DNA of 64,000 bases from Colius striatus (taxonomy: Eukaryota; Chordata; Aves; Coliiformes; Coliidae), in NCBI RefSeq assembly GCF_028858725.1, contig NC_084767.1:17375895-17439894 (forward strand), written 5' to 3'. The notes beneath the pieces are model-generated. The model saw nothing but the letters and a program-made list of their open reading frames with translations. It had not been told where the DNA came from and made no database searches. Shown here in pieces: positions 12,601 through 25,684 of the stretch (the first letter of the stretch is position 1; the number at the start of each line of letters is the position of its first letter). A program made the position numbers and the translations under genes.

Positions 12601-14850
12601 AACATCTATCAGATTTCAGAATCCTTCAGATTCATAGATAAAAGTCATTTTAAAAGCTCAAGGTACCGTGAAAAGCAGAAAGTCTATGCTCTTCTGAAAT
12701 CACACAGCTTACAAATGACATTCCTTCTGTAAAAAACTCTGAGTTGTGATTTTGTGTTATAGCTTTTGCTGCAGAAACAGCTCCTAGGACTTAGGTAGTG
12801 GCTAATATAAACAATGGGGGGTGAGGAGATCCCAGTTTGTTTTCCAGGTTCTTTTAGCGACTTCTTGAGTAATGGCACAAGAAGAAATTCACTCATATCC
12901 CTGTGTTGGTTTTGGGTCTCTGTGATGTGATTAACAGGACTTCGGGGCACTAACAGTACTTCTGGGAAGCGTTGTGCAAAGTTTTCACACTAAGTCACAG
13001 AGCTGTATGCTTTACCATCACTGTGCCTGTGTATGCTGATGCATTTTTATTAATTGAGCCAACCAGGGAAAGGCCAGTCCTAGTAACGAGTCCTAAATAG
13101 GTTAAGGCAATGTATCAGCTAAGAATGACTTGAAAATACATCTCAGAAAAGTGCTGTTACCTGGTGTTGACACCTGCAGAGAAGATGTTTGCACAAAGCA
13201 GAAGAATTGGGAGGAAGGATCCACCAAGGCAAGGCATGAGGGAGCCCTTTGCCCCAGGATCGGAGCAGGAACAAATGGAAAGAATTATTCTGGAGAGTAA
13301 CTGCAATTCTTGTTACAAGGACTGTTTTAGCCATAAGCTAGTGAAGAGATGAAAAACTGCCATCAGAATGAAAAGTGCTAGAAGCAGCAGAAATGCATGC
13401 AACTGAAAGGTTAGCAATTGGGTAGGAAAATGGAGGAAAAAAAAAACCTGCAGAATCTTCACTCTCAGCAAAAATTTAAGGAAAAACCCAACAGACTCTG
13501 TTTAAAGAAATCGTTTACAGCAATTTTCTTTCCTCCCAAGTTATAGCACGCACGCTCTCATTCCAGCTGAATAAGGGAGGCTTTTTGCTGATGCAGAACA
13601 CATCTTACTAGTTCATTTTCAGTACAATGCACAGAGAATTAGGTGCACAATTCCTGGTAACAAGAATGGAGATTGCACACGTCTCCTTCCTTCCTGCACA
13701 TCACGGAATAAATAAGAGGGAGCAGGGGGGCAGAGAATGCCAGACACATAACTCTTGCTTTGGTTATCAGGAGTCGGAGGGCTATGGTTAAAATCTATCA
13801 TAAAACAGAGGAAATATTTCTCTACTATAGCAATTCCTCCTATCTAGCATTCACAAGACCAATGACCAGCCCCAATATGCAGCAGTTGAATACAAATCAG
13901 TCTGCTAGCTCTGTGCTGTGCAAAACCATCAAAAATAAATGCCTGAATCTCACCTTCTTGGGAAATAATGTAAACATCAGCACAATCGCGTGTCTTGCTT
14001 CCAGTATAATCTCAATCAGGGCCAATTCAGCTCCGAAGGGCTTTTGTAAATACGTGACTGACCTTTTTAAGCATGTGACATGGACTAGAGCGAGGCTTCA
14101 CTGGCTTCTGTATCTGCCTGATCCTCTGAGGTGATGAGCTCCTTCTGCACTCATTGAGTTCATCGGGATTTAAGAGCAGGGAGGCTCTCCGAGCTGGGCC
14201 CTAAGCACTCCATTCAGCATCTATGAAACAAGCATGACATTGATCCCTGACTTTGATGGACACACGAGTCTAAGCCAGAGGCATCATTACATTCAGTCAC
14301 TTAGGGATAGAAATGTGTTTTTTCTTGCAACAGAAAGGCAGAAATTATCTTATTGAGAAAATATTTTATGACAGATCTTTCATCCTACTTCTAGGATTAT
14401 AATGTCTGTTGTTTAATAGTTTCTTCTAATTGGATTTTTTTCTTTTATCAAGAAAAAAGGGTATATCTCTGACTGAACTGTACATAAAGGACCCTTCCTT
14501 GGTACTGGGGCTATCATCCTTATTCTTAATGCCCTCCCCTCTTCAGAGAGAGTGGCATGTTCGAAACAGATATTGAAAATGGTCCAAAGTAACTCTTAGG
14601 CCCTGTCTAGGACAGGAATGGTCCGGAAAAGTGCTGAGCCCAGCCAAAACCATGCTAGGGAGCAGCTGATTGTGGGAAGCACCGGCAATGGCAATGTCCT
14701 CTATTCTGGAATGCTGCAGTCAAACTGCACGGGATGAGTCTCCTGGAAGAGCTACAGCCCTCCCAGAAGCACCCTGCTATCACCAACCATTGCAGCCTCA
14801 CGTTGCCTTTGACAGACAGCTTCTCAGATGTACACACTGGTATATTTTAG
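6700..14850. other. Non-coding DNA, no feature recognised
   Basis: AT-rich DNA with short random open frames only, the longest about 120 codons. No splice-bounded coding stretch, RNA gene or named repeat was recognised. It might be intergenic, or an intron of a gene whose exons lie outside the window (JADE2 is the candidate from synteny). Confidence 0.55.
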
Positions 14851-15110
14851 AGTCATAGAACTGTAGAATCACATAATTGTTTATATAGGAAAAGATCTTT
14901 AAGATCACTGAGTCCAACCCTTCCTCCAGCACTGCCATGGCCACCACCAAACCACACTTAGTCCCACAACTACATGGCTTTGGAGTCCCTCCAGTGATGG
15001 CAACTGCACCACTTTCCTGGGCAGATTGTGCCAGGACTCAAAAAACCCATTCAGTGAAGAAATTATTCGTGATATCCAGTTTAAACCTGTCTTCAACTGT
15101 TAATTTCATT
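14851..15110 (-). mobile_element. CR1 LINE 3' fragment, reverse orientation
   Basis: On the plus strand it opens with a degraded tail (GAGTCATAGAACTGTAGAAT), then GATCACTGAGTCCAACCCTT, CACTGCCATGGCCACCACC, and a CATGGCTTTGGAGTCCCTCC-like block, ending near a CCAGTTTAAACCTGTCTTC-like block. This is the reverse complement of a CR1 3' region. About 260 bases remain; it is 5'-truncated and moderately diverged. Confidence 0.9.
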
Positions 15111-18100
15111 GTTGAGGCCTACATTCAGATTTGCACCCAGAGGACCGGTTTCATACCAACCACAGCAGGCAGGTTTATCATACAGCTATCTTTCAGATAC
15201 AGCCCATGGACACGTGTTATAGAGGTCTCCAAGTAATGACTGTGAGCTTTCTGTCAGTCTGAGCTCTGGAAATAGCTAAAACTAAAAATTTTGACCAAAT
15301 AACTGAAATAAACACAATCTCTTTAATTCAGGCTGATGGTGATCAGCCAGATCCAACTGGATGTTGTTAACAATTCGTGTCTCTTATGGAAGAGAAGGTC
15401 ATTATGTGTAAGTCCTGTAACTCTAGTTTCCAGAACTGGTTGACAATGAAGGGAATCTTACACTAAATAAATGGGACCAAATTAATTCCTGAATGATATC
15501 TTATAATAATGAAAGGAGACAGCTCTTGGTGTAAAGGATACTCAGTGTAATTTCATTCTTTCTCTGTAAAACCAAAACACCCTCACAAAGAAAGATAAAA
15601 TTCAGTCATGTCTGTATTGCTAAAATATGCTGTATTTGACGCTCTTGTCAAAAGCTGCTTCTGTGGCATGTCCACATGCTCATACAGTCAGGGCACCCTG
15701 AGACTATGCCAGCTACAAACGGTGTTTTGCTCACAGCTCTGACGAGGAATCCGCTTCGCAGAGAACCAAAGAGTGAACCTGCCTGGAGTTCCTGTCTCTG
15801 AGCCTCTTCATGTATCTATAAATAGCCAGTCATCCACTCGCCGCCTCTGAGCTCATCACCCACTCCCTCACTTCACTGCCTGACTGTTTGCTGAAGCTGT
15901 CAGCGTGACTCAGATCTCCCCTATCAGATTCCCTTTGCAGGGAAATTCCCCATACATTATATGGTATCGTCAAGCTATTAAGCTCCTTAGGTTTATATCA
16001 CCTAAGCCGCTTAGGTTTCTATCACCAGAAGTGATATGCTGTTAAAGAACCTGACATTTGAAGCATTGGTAATTACAATTGAAGGTCTTGGAGCTCCAAA
16101 CCACTTAACAGAGAGGGTCTGCATTGTTTTGATGACAATGTTGATTGCAAACAAAAGTGTTAAAACCCCAGACAAATGTTATACAGAAAACCAATGACAA
16201 TCACAAAGCTATGACCATGTAGATTTCATTCATCCTCTTGAAAACTTCCAAAAATCCAAGCTACTGGGCATCAAGGTCTTTCCATTACATCCAGCCTCCT
16301 GCTCAACAAAAACATTATTTACACCATAAAGCAAAATGGTCTGTTATTCTTTGTTTAAGAAACACACTGAGGAAGCAAAATGCTTCTCGTAACAGACTGC
16401 TAATTTTCAGACTTTATTGTAATTGCTGACACGACTGTAACTTCAACACCAATCTAATCGAGCTTTCAAACTCCTGTAATGGTATTACTCATGTATTCAT
16501 CAAAGCACTGGATTGTTTGTACTAGAAATCTCCAGATAACCTGCTTACTCAGTGACGCTAGAGATATCTGTCAGGCCCTAATATTTCATTTCCTGAATAA
16601 ATGTTTCATAGACTCCATACTCTGAATATGAAAAAAGTAAAATATTCTTTTGATCATTCATTTGAAATGTTTTCTTCATTCTTTAAAAATAACTGTAAAC
16701 CAGCACTCAGTCAGTGGTAAGACAGTCAAGTTGGATAAATTGATATTGAGAGATTTAATGCCATTTTGAATCCTTTTGAAGGATGTAACATTGAGTCTCA
16801 CTCTTCTCTGTATATACCTGATCTCTGTTTTGCTGATGAAATGTCCCCGAGGGTACTGCCCAAACTCTTCGCTCATGCAGAGTATCAGTCACCAGTCCTG
16901 ATGCTGTAGCTGGCTGGCACATACCACACACTATCTGTGCCATCCCACCCTGAGATCCAGGGCAGATCTGTAGATTTGTACCTATCATGCCCAGCATTTC
17001 ACCAACTAATACTGCAATAAGTTCTGCCCTGCCCACATTGAGAAACAAGAAGTCTCACAACTGACCCAGAGAAAATGCGTTGTTTGTTTGTTTAATCCAT
17101 ACAGAATTGCTGTGACATCAAAAGCTACAAAACAGCATCATGACAAGAGTGTGAGTCCATCCTTAGGAGGATGTGCATCAGCAGAGCTAGAGAGCTCTCA
17201 TGAGAGTCTGACATTCCCTAACCCTTATCTGCTTGGTAAGTAAACAAAGTTTGCAGGAAAGAACAAAATCAAGCAGCAATTGTACTTGTATAAGGTACTT
17301 GTAGTACCTTATGTGCTTTGAAGAATCCTTTGAGAAATACAGAACTGCATAAAAATAGAGGTGGAAATCATCTGGTCTGTGAAAACCGTACTGTGCAACC
17401 TGGGTTTGGAGCTGAAACACACACCCTGAGGACAATCTGGTGTCTTACTTCAGGTGTACACAACTCTGTAATCATATTTTTCAATGAAATGTATAACTTG
17501 CCAAGCTTATCTATTTATTTCTTACAACATTTGATAGTTGGTGGGCAACTAGTTGATGGGAGACCACTAGCCTTCTTGGCAGTAAGTTACGATTTTGTTA
17601 TTTCCTCTCCTTCTGTGCCTGACTGTGTTCCCTGCCATCACCTGCCTTTTACTTGGGCTGAAAGCCCATTAAATAAAAACAACATGCCAGTTTTGTTTGT
17701 GTAGAGCCCGTAGTGTGTGAGTCTGAGACCCTGTAATAACTCCAAGACTAACATGTCAACAGATTACAATGTCATAAATTGTGGACCTGATTCCATCCTG
17801 CTTTAAAACACCAATAAATCACAATTTTACTTGAGGTATTGCTTATTTTGTTATGTATCTTTACAAGATACAGTTGCAACAAGTAGAACTCTGAGCTGTT
17901 TACAGCTTATTTCATGTTAACATAAAATCATGCACGCTCTCTAGACTGGTATATCTTTACAAAGAAGATGGCAAGCAATCCAGGTCACTCAAAGTACGAC
18001 AACATTCAGATGTGTCTAGCCATAAATAGCAACCTCTAAAACAAGAATTTGCCTCTGGAGTCTTTTCAGCAAGCCCTTAAATAGAAAATATTTAAAGGGA

Positions 18101-21100
18101 GACCATGATAGTATAATTTCTCTTTGTTTGAGGCAAGGATGGAGTGAATGTGTCTTAAAGCAGTAAGAAAGAACAAGAGAAATCCCAGTGAGCCAAAATG
18201 AAGACTTCATTACAGACAAAATCCTCGGTCGGTTTAAATTAGTCACAAATCTGTTGACTTCAAGAGCCATGGATTTCATGACCCCAATCAAAAACAATTT
18301 TCAACATCATTATTGTACAATTTGAGGCCTTGATTTTCTCCTTTTCTGGAAATTACAAAGGATCTTCATACACAAGAGCTGCTGGGTCCAGACACGTCAG
18401 TCACAGAGCCCAGGCAGAGCACTGACTCGAAGCCACAGCTGGGGCTGGGGTCACCAGGGGCTTCCACTGACCCATTAAACAATATCCCAAACTTCAGAAT
18501 GGAAAAACTTTTGAAAACTGAGCATACATGGCATTTCTTTGCATATTGGTATCCATTGGAATTGCACTGCTAACAAGTTAGTGTTTCAGTCAATTTAAGT
18601 TACAAAGTGCCCTCGAGAGTGGCTGGCACAAAGCCGGCAGCAGGGAGGCAGACACTGCCTGCCCAGGGCCCAGTCCTGCCCTCACTGACCTCTCCCAAGC
18701 AAGAGACGCAGCAGACTGAAATGCTCTCCTTGCATCCCAGTTTCCAGGGAGAGACCTTAGCAACGAGTGAAGTAAGGTGAGCTCTGCCTTTGCTTTGTGT
18801 GCTATCACCCTGTAACCACCACTTCCCTGCCCTTATCTACAAACACGGCAAGCCCAAAGTAGTTGAATCCCAACACAAAGACCTAGAATTTCTCCCCGTT
18901 TATTTCTTTATACAGAAGAGTAAGCGCATAAACAAAACTGAGAACAACAAATTAAGTTCTCGAGTCTACTCCCTTCTCCACTTAATAAAGGGTATGATTT
19001 GCTGCCACTTAATTCAATGGAAAAATTCCTTTAGGTCTCCATGGGAACAGCATTGGGTCTATAATACTTAACCATAAGCACCAAATTCTATAAGCTTTGG
19101 CATTGGCTGAAACTTTTTAGTGTCCTTTTAAAGATCTCTGCAGATAAAGAACTTCAGGCTCCAGAGTCAATAAAGTCAATGAAGCAGCTTTCACAGGCAT
19201 CAAAAGTTCACTTTCAAACTTTTCTACCAAATAGTTACTGGAATTTGAGGAAAGCGAGCACAAAGAAAACACTGTAATAACCAACACAATGACCCTTTCA
19301 ACAAGGAAAGCGAGCAGCCTTTTTAATGAAATTGGACTTAACGTACATTTGGACCAGACAGTGAAAGGAAATCTCTCACCAGCACATCACACAGGCCAAT
19401 AATGTGTAAACAGCTAATAGCAAGAGCTGTGCAGTTCATAATTAATTCAAAAGAGATGGTGTTGCTGCCTTCTTCCCCGTTTTGGTCAGTCATTGAGGAC
19501 AATTTGCCTCTCAGTCTGTGAAGAACCATATTTCAGAACTAAATCCTTCTATTCCCATCACAATAGCAATAACATGAGTAATAAAAATAACAGCATTTAC
19601 ATTTACTGGACATTGTGCTTGTGTGTCAGAATTATGGACAAACCCCTGAACTCATCATCTTCTCCTTGCACCCAAATAAACTTAAAAATGAACAGAAGGA
19701 CACAAAATAAATCAAGAGTGATGATAACAAACAGTATTATTCAAAATTTGATGCCAAGACCGAGCAGTTCAAAGTTCAACTCGGCTTTGAAAAGAACATG
19801 GGTGTGTTCACTGATCTGTAGGCAAAGGTTCATCTAGGAGAAAAATTAGTGTGGGTCTCAGAAGCTTGGGGTGATTTTACTTTGACCAGCTAGCTCCTCA
19901 ATGAGTCCATATTTAGGCTTCCTTTGTGCCCAAGCTGCTGGGGTGCAGTGGTGTTGCCGTGCAGGTACAGCCCCTGCTCGGCTGCAGGACCCTCGCCAGC
20001 TTTGTGGCTCCCTAGCTCAGCCTATGGTATGTGTACCAAATTGGCAGCTGTCAAAATGATTCAGCTTAGGAATGAATCAGACACGGCGGTTAGTGACCCA
20101 AACTGAAAAACAAGGAAAGAAACACAAGATCTTTTCAGTGACACAGGCTGAGGACTGATTACCCAGGGCTACAGGTGGAGGCTTGGGTAGGCAAAGTCTA
20201 CCCACCTTCAAAGCTCAGCCTCTGCAGCAAGGTCTCCAATAAATCCATCAGCGCCATCACACCATAATACTGCCTTTATACTGCAGGTTGACCTGGCCCT
20301 GGCACGTGTGTAAGGCCAAAAATCATTTATTTTATGACATCACTGAATTCCTGACTCAAACATTCACATACAGGGATTTAAAAACACACTTTCTTGTACT
20401 AACATTTTAGTTAGCTTAGAAAATCCCACGCTTCTTGCTTTGACCACATCATAAAGGAAAAGGCTTCATTCTGGATGCAGAACAACATATGCCGTTGAGG
20501 AGCAGAGTGTTTACTTTCTGCCAGGGCACAGCATTCACACAGACCAGCTCAGAACCACGACCCTGACACAAGCATCAGGAACAGATTCACACAGTCATGG
20601 GGGCTGGGATGGTACCGTCAGTGGGATGGTACCAAATATCAAAGATACCTTGTCTTAAAAATCTTTATTTTCAGTGCAGAATCACGGGAGAATGACAAGA
20701 ACCCTTTAGGGAATATTGCAATTTCCACAGCTAGTGATGTTAATTACAGTCATTATCAGAGAGACTCAGAAGTTCTGCCTATGTTTTGTTCTCTGCTCGC
20801 AGTCACTGGGATATCAGACGAACTCAAGGTGCAATAACAATGCTAAGCAAAAAACATCCCAAACCCTACACCCCATTTATTTTCAGTATTACTACCTAAT
20901 TATATTAATAATCAACTCAAAAATCCCTTTCCTCTGCACGTACACACACATAATCCAAGGTGTTATTCTTTTCTAAAATGACAACTGCTATCCTTTGAAG
21001 GCACAGTAAAAGCAGAGAGGGACAGGGGTCTTAATGGCTTCTAGTCTTTGATGCTACACATTTTTCAGATTTAGCTCCTTTTTTCTTTGCCTCTTACACC

Positions 21101-21300
21101 ATTCTTTCAATACGAAGAGATTTTTAAAGATGAACTGTGAAGAACCATGTTCAGCCCAACTGTCCGTGCTGGTACAGTAACACACAATTCTTTGGTCTCC
21201 TAGTTTCGGTTTGGTTTTACCCTCAAAGTTTTCATGAAATTAAAAAAAAAAATGTCTTCTACATCTCTCAACCCTCTGCTTAAAAAGGTCTCTGTGTGGC
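15111..21300. other. Non-coding DNA, no gene recognised
   Basis: AT-rich, with scattered short open frames lacking family signatures. It contains a 24-bp tandem duplication at about 15986-16026. No promoter-like CpG cluster is present. Confidence 0.55.
15986..16026. repeat. Two-copy tandem duplication, 24-bp period
   Basis: CTTAGGTTT(A/C)TATCACC occurs at 15986-16002 and 16010-16026 with one mismatch. The spacer CTAAGCCG lets each CTTAGG pair with an adjacent CCTAAG, so short hairpins are possible. No known element matches. Confidence 0.75.
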
Positions 21301-21309
21301 CCAAGGGCT

Positions 21310-21695
21310 GGATCCAAACAAGGGTTCGGAACTTGGAGAAGGGTTTTAGCTTGGAGAAGACTGATAGGTGACCTCATTAATGTTTAAAAATATGTAAAGG
21401 GCAGTTGTCAGGAGAATGGAGCAGGCTCTTCTCAATAGGACAAGGGGCAATGGGTACAGCTGGAACGTAAGAGATACAAGGAAGAATTTCTTCACTGTGA
21501 GGGTGACAGAGCACTGCAACGGGCTGCCCTGATGGGTCGTTGAGTCTCCTTCTCTGGGGACATTAAAAACCCCATCTGGATGAGTTCCTGTGTGACCTAC
21601 TCTAGGTGACCTTCTCTGGCAGGGGTGTTAGACTAGATGATCTTTTGAGGCCCCTTCCAACCTTTAAGATTCTCTGATTTTGTAAGATTCTGTTT
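21310..21695 (+). mobile_element. CR1 LINE 3' fragment, well preserved
   Basis: About 385 bases match the bird CR1 3' region as I know it. Landmarks in order are AAATATGTAAAGGGCAGTTG, GGAGCAGGCTCTTCTC, GGACAAGGGGCAATGGGTAC, GGAAGAATTTCTTCACTGTG, GTCTCCTTCTCTGGGGACAT, GAGTTCCTGTGTGACCTACT, then TTAGACTAGATGATCTTTTG and an ATTCTCTG/ATTCTGT tail. It is 5'-truncated and non-coding here, and the best preserved CR1 copy in the window. Confidence 0.93.
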
Positions 21696-21699
21696 ATGA

Positions 21700-23549
21700 G
21701 AGCAACTAGTACAACATTCAAGTAGACACCTGAAGAAGAAGTCAGGTGCCCTGAGAAGGATCTGTAAGACACGGCAAGCATAGGCAGCAGGCATCTGCCT
21801 GGAGTTGGGCAGCAGGACACAGGCTGTAGAGAAGAGGGCCTGGAATCCTGCATTGTCTACATGAGCCAAAGTCAGCAGAGGAGTAGGCACTATCCTGTTT
21901 TTCTACACTGACACAGCAGCCAGAGGCCGGAGTTTATTCCTTGCTTGAGGAAATTTGAACCCAAAGCTCTTCCTTTCCAGGGGAATACTCCAGTACTACA
22001 AGGGGACAGATTTATTCTGTGCTCTATTGAAACTCTTCTGTTAGAACAATTAACAAAATCAGAGTGAGAAAGCCAGATAATTGTTATATCTGGTGACTTA
22101 ACAAATTAAAGGGAGTGCTGGAGCTGGGGCTGCTCACAAATGCACAGCAGCTCACTCATCTGGGGTCTCTGGTCACTCAGTTTCTCCTCATGGCCCAAGC
22201 AGGCTCTCACTCCATCCTACACCAGAGAGCTCCATCAGGAGAGGTGGAGAACATCACTTTGCCAACTCACACATCATGGCAGATTGTCTGTTGATTACAT
22301 CTTTCCCCTTCCAAAAATCAACATGAAACAAATAAGACACAGTATTTGTCTGGGACAGCTTCCACAAACAGTAAAATGAAAACACCAGGTAGGGAGGTCT
22401 GGCCAGATGACAAGGCTCTTCCCCTCCTCAGTATTTTTATGTACATCAGCAGCTGCTCTCACGGGATCTTGACATGCTGAATACAAAGTATTTAACTGTC
22501 TGTCTACTTTATCCTACCTATTTTATTTTGAATAATGGAAGCCCACTGTAGCGATCAGGGAATCTCCCTTTTTCCTGTAAACTTATTAGGGATCTCTTAA
22601 TCTCTAAATGTTTAAAGCTTTGTTTGTCTGACACATTGCATTAATTGACTATTAATATAAAACCTCCCACAAAGAAGTGTCAGATCTACCACCTCAAGCA
22701 GCGATTTCTTCACTTCCCATAGCCTAAGGCCTCGATTCTGCAATTAAACACATTTATCTGTACTACGGGGAAGAAGCCCAGTGGGACGACTCACACCAGT
22801 GAAGTTAATCACATTTCTGAAGATCTGAGTCCCGCTGCTCTGGCTTGGGACTTTATTTGGATGAGGCATCTTCAGGGAACCAAGATCTGAAGAAAGCAGC
22901 ACCAGCAGTGGAGTGTTTGATGCTTCTTATGAATAGCATTAGTAAGATAAACTTGAAGGCAAAGGTGGTTTTGAAACTCTGCCTGGAGAATCACCAGAGT
23001 GGGCTCACACCTACAGCCCTGCCACCAGCTTCCTCTTGACCTCCAGAGAACTCCTGCAGATCTGGATGCTTTCCTCTGGCCATCTGTAAAAGCGGGTGAA
23101 TGACATACATGTACAGCACATAATATCTATGATGAATAACTTAAAAATGTCTCCAAAGTGGTTTTAGAGCTTTATATAGAATCCCATGGAAAAAAAGTGA
23201 TTATGAACTGTTGCATAGCAATTAATTGAAGCCCCACAAGAAGCCATAAAACCAAATTCTGTGTACTCATCAGTAGTTTCTTAATTAATTCCACTGTCCT
23301 AGCAAGCTTAGTTTATCCCATTTCCTAATTAACTTAAAAATCAAGCATCATGGTACACTACTGAAGAACTTAACTGTACCGTGAAGTTTATCATGTTCCT
23401 TTACCTGTCCTATGCTCTTGTGAATTGGTATACTTGAACTGTTTTGCCCTTACAAGTTCATCGGACTCCTGTCATCTGTAGCATAGAGGCAAAGAGCAGC
23501 ACGTGCCCTCCGGCTGTGTGTAACCCATGCTGCTTGCCAACGGAAGCTC
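21700..23549. other. Non-coding DNA, no feature recognised
   Basis: AT-rich sequence leading into the orphan CpG island. The open frames present are short and have no recognisable domains. Confidence 0.55.
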
Positions 23550-24400
23550 TCAGGACAACCAGCAGCACCGTGTGCCCGGGGCATTCTCACTTCTGAAGCT
23601 CGGGTGGGTGCTAACACCCGCGGGCCCAAGCAGCTCGAGGAGCGCTGGGGACACCCAGCCAGCGCCGACCTGCCTTCACAGGCAGCTCCTCCAAGGGCAG
23701 GCGAAGGCCGCCTGGCCGTGCCAACGTAGCTGCTGGCTGCCGGGGCGGAATGGGCTACCGCAGCCCTCACACCGTCTCCCTGGGGACTTCCTGGGGCTTA
23801 GGGGCTTCCCTCCGCAGGCAGCCGCAGCCGCTCGGCCTCGCACCGCTCTGCCCGTTTCACGCCTTCCGAAACCGCCGCCGGCCAGGCCGCACGGCCAGGC
23901 CCTCCCCTCGCCGCCGGCCCGGGGCACAGCCGCCCCGCCTGAGGCACGAAGCGCCGCACCACCCCGCGACCTGGCGCCTCGGAGCACCCGCAGCAGGCGG
24001 CGCCGCGGCCCCAAGCGGACCGCAGCGGCCCAACCGGGCCTGGCGCGGGGCGGCACGGAACGCCCTTGTGCCCGGGCGCGGCTGCGCGGCACCGCCCCCG
24101 CTCCGCCCCAGCAGAGGAGGTGCCGGGCGGCCGCGCCGGTCGAGGCGTTGCGTGCCCGCCGGCCCGGGGCCGAGGCGGCGAGGCCGCCCGAGGGGAAGGT
24201 GTCCGCCGCTGCCCTCGCAGCTCTCAGGCGGGACGCCTGTGCGCCGAGTCCCGCCTCGGAGCCGCTGGTTCCTCTGCACCGGCATCTACCCGCAGGTCAC
24301 CGTCAAACCCTGAACTCGCACCAGCGGGCTCTGCTCACCGATTCCCCAGCATCACGCGTTAACGCGCTAAGGCCGGTCCTGCCGGGGAACGTCCCTCACC
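23550..24400. promoter_or_regulatory. Orphan CpG island downstream of UBE2B
   Basis: A dense CpG-rich block of about 0.85 kb stands in AT-rich DNA, 2.2 kb beyond the UBE2B stop codon. CpG islands of this density in birds normally mark promoters. No exon of a known protein was recognised on either strand. Long open frames (a 341-codon one on the plus strand) are proline-, arginine- and alanine-rich, as expected of a GC-rich stretch with few stops. On the minus strand a good donor-like GCCG|GTGAGT lies near 24407. Possible owners are CDKN2AIPNL (expected on the plus strand here from human order), the 5' end of JADE2 on the minus strand, or a non-coding RNA. Confidence 0.6.
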
Positions 24401-25684
24401 ACTCACCGGCAATAATTACCTTTGTCGGTGGGACAGCAGGACACTTTCCACTCAGACTGCTACTCCCTGCACCTGCCAAATCCTGCCTACAGCAGAGGCT
24501 CGAGTGTGTGTGCCTGTGTGCCGCCGCTGCACTCCCAAGTTGGCAGCACTGATCACCAATTAAACCTCCTCCTGCTCCAACTGTGTTTCTCAGACATACA
24601 CTGCCTCTCCATCCCAGATATGTAGTCTGTAATTAGGCTAACCTGGCTGTTCAGGACTAACCACACTAATGTGGGCTGCAGCGAATATCAAATCTCAATT
24701 CATGCACGTGTCAAAGATACAAAAATAAACGCTGAAAAAAAAGGAGCCTTTTTTTTTTTCTTAAAAACAAACAAAACACACCTTCAGTTTAGCTTAAGTC
24801 TTAGAAACAGGAAGGTTTTCCATATGGTATATGTGAACAAAACAACTTTGCACTGATGCTGCTTTAAGCCAGGTGACTCCCCTTTGCTTGTGCTCCTAAA
24901 ATTCCATTACAGTCAGAAAACAAATTGGAGCCTTTGTGGTTTCTGTAATGATTAGACACAGAGTGAAGCATTTTTAAACACAATTAATTGTCTCAAGGAA
25001 AGCAAAGAGACTTCCCAAGATTGTAGCTTTGCACAGATGTTTCTAAGCCTCTGCACACCAACGACAGTTTTCCTGAAAGCTATCTCAGGCAGAAGAGTTT
25101 CGCTCCACAAGCTACACACAGAGAACAGTTGGACTAGTACTCTTACTGCAGTTTCAAAACTTAATAATGCTGCCACTATAAAATACAGAACAACTTTATG
25201 AGCCGGTGGCAGGTGGAAATGGATATTCCTGGTTCACTGCATTAATAGAGGCTAACTTTTAGTAGGGACTACTGCAAGTAAACAACATTTTATCTTCTAG
25301 CTGAACTAAACTTCAACTGCTTTTCAGGCAATACTGAGCTGTACTTTGAGAAGGGACTGGGGGGAGAGGTTAATACATACGTAATGCTGTCTGGAATTAC
25401 AACAAAGGGATTACAATTTTCCTGCTGGGATTAAAAAAAAACCAAACACCTAATTCTTTACTGCAGTCATTGAGCCTGGTTTACAGAATATAGTGAGAAA
25501 TCACATCAGCGTTCACACAAACAAACCAAATCTTCTTCAAAACTGGGAAAAATACTTGGAACCTCTGATACAGACACAAGACCTGACCACATGGTACACA
25601 GCCAAGTTTTAAAGCATAACCCCATTAAATCTACAGGCACGTTTTCTTCTGTTGGTGATTAACTTTTTCCCTACCCCCAAGGGA
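24401..25684. other. Non-coding DNA between orphan CpG island and UBE2B 3' end
   Basis: AT-rich. A plus-strand A8 run and a T10 run face each other at about 24735-24760 around GGAGCC. No exon of CDKN2AIPNL, which occupies this side of UBE2B in mammals, could be recognised on the plus strand. Confidence 0.55.

Noticed and set aside
13760-14134. A 124-codon plus-strand open frame
   Set aside because: It has no family signature, no nearby promoter and no clear splice sites; random occurrence is likely.
23527-24552. A 341-codon plus-strand open frame and several overlapping minus-strand frames in the CpG island
   Set aside because: All are rich in Pro, Arg, Ala and Gly and overlap one another on both strands, as expected where GC content is very high and stops are rare. 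None shows a domain I know.
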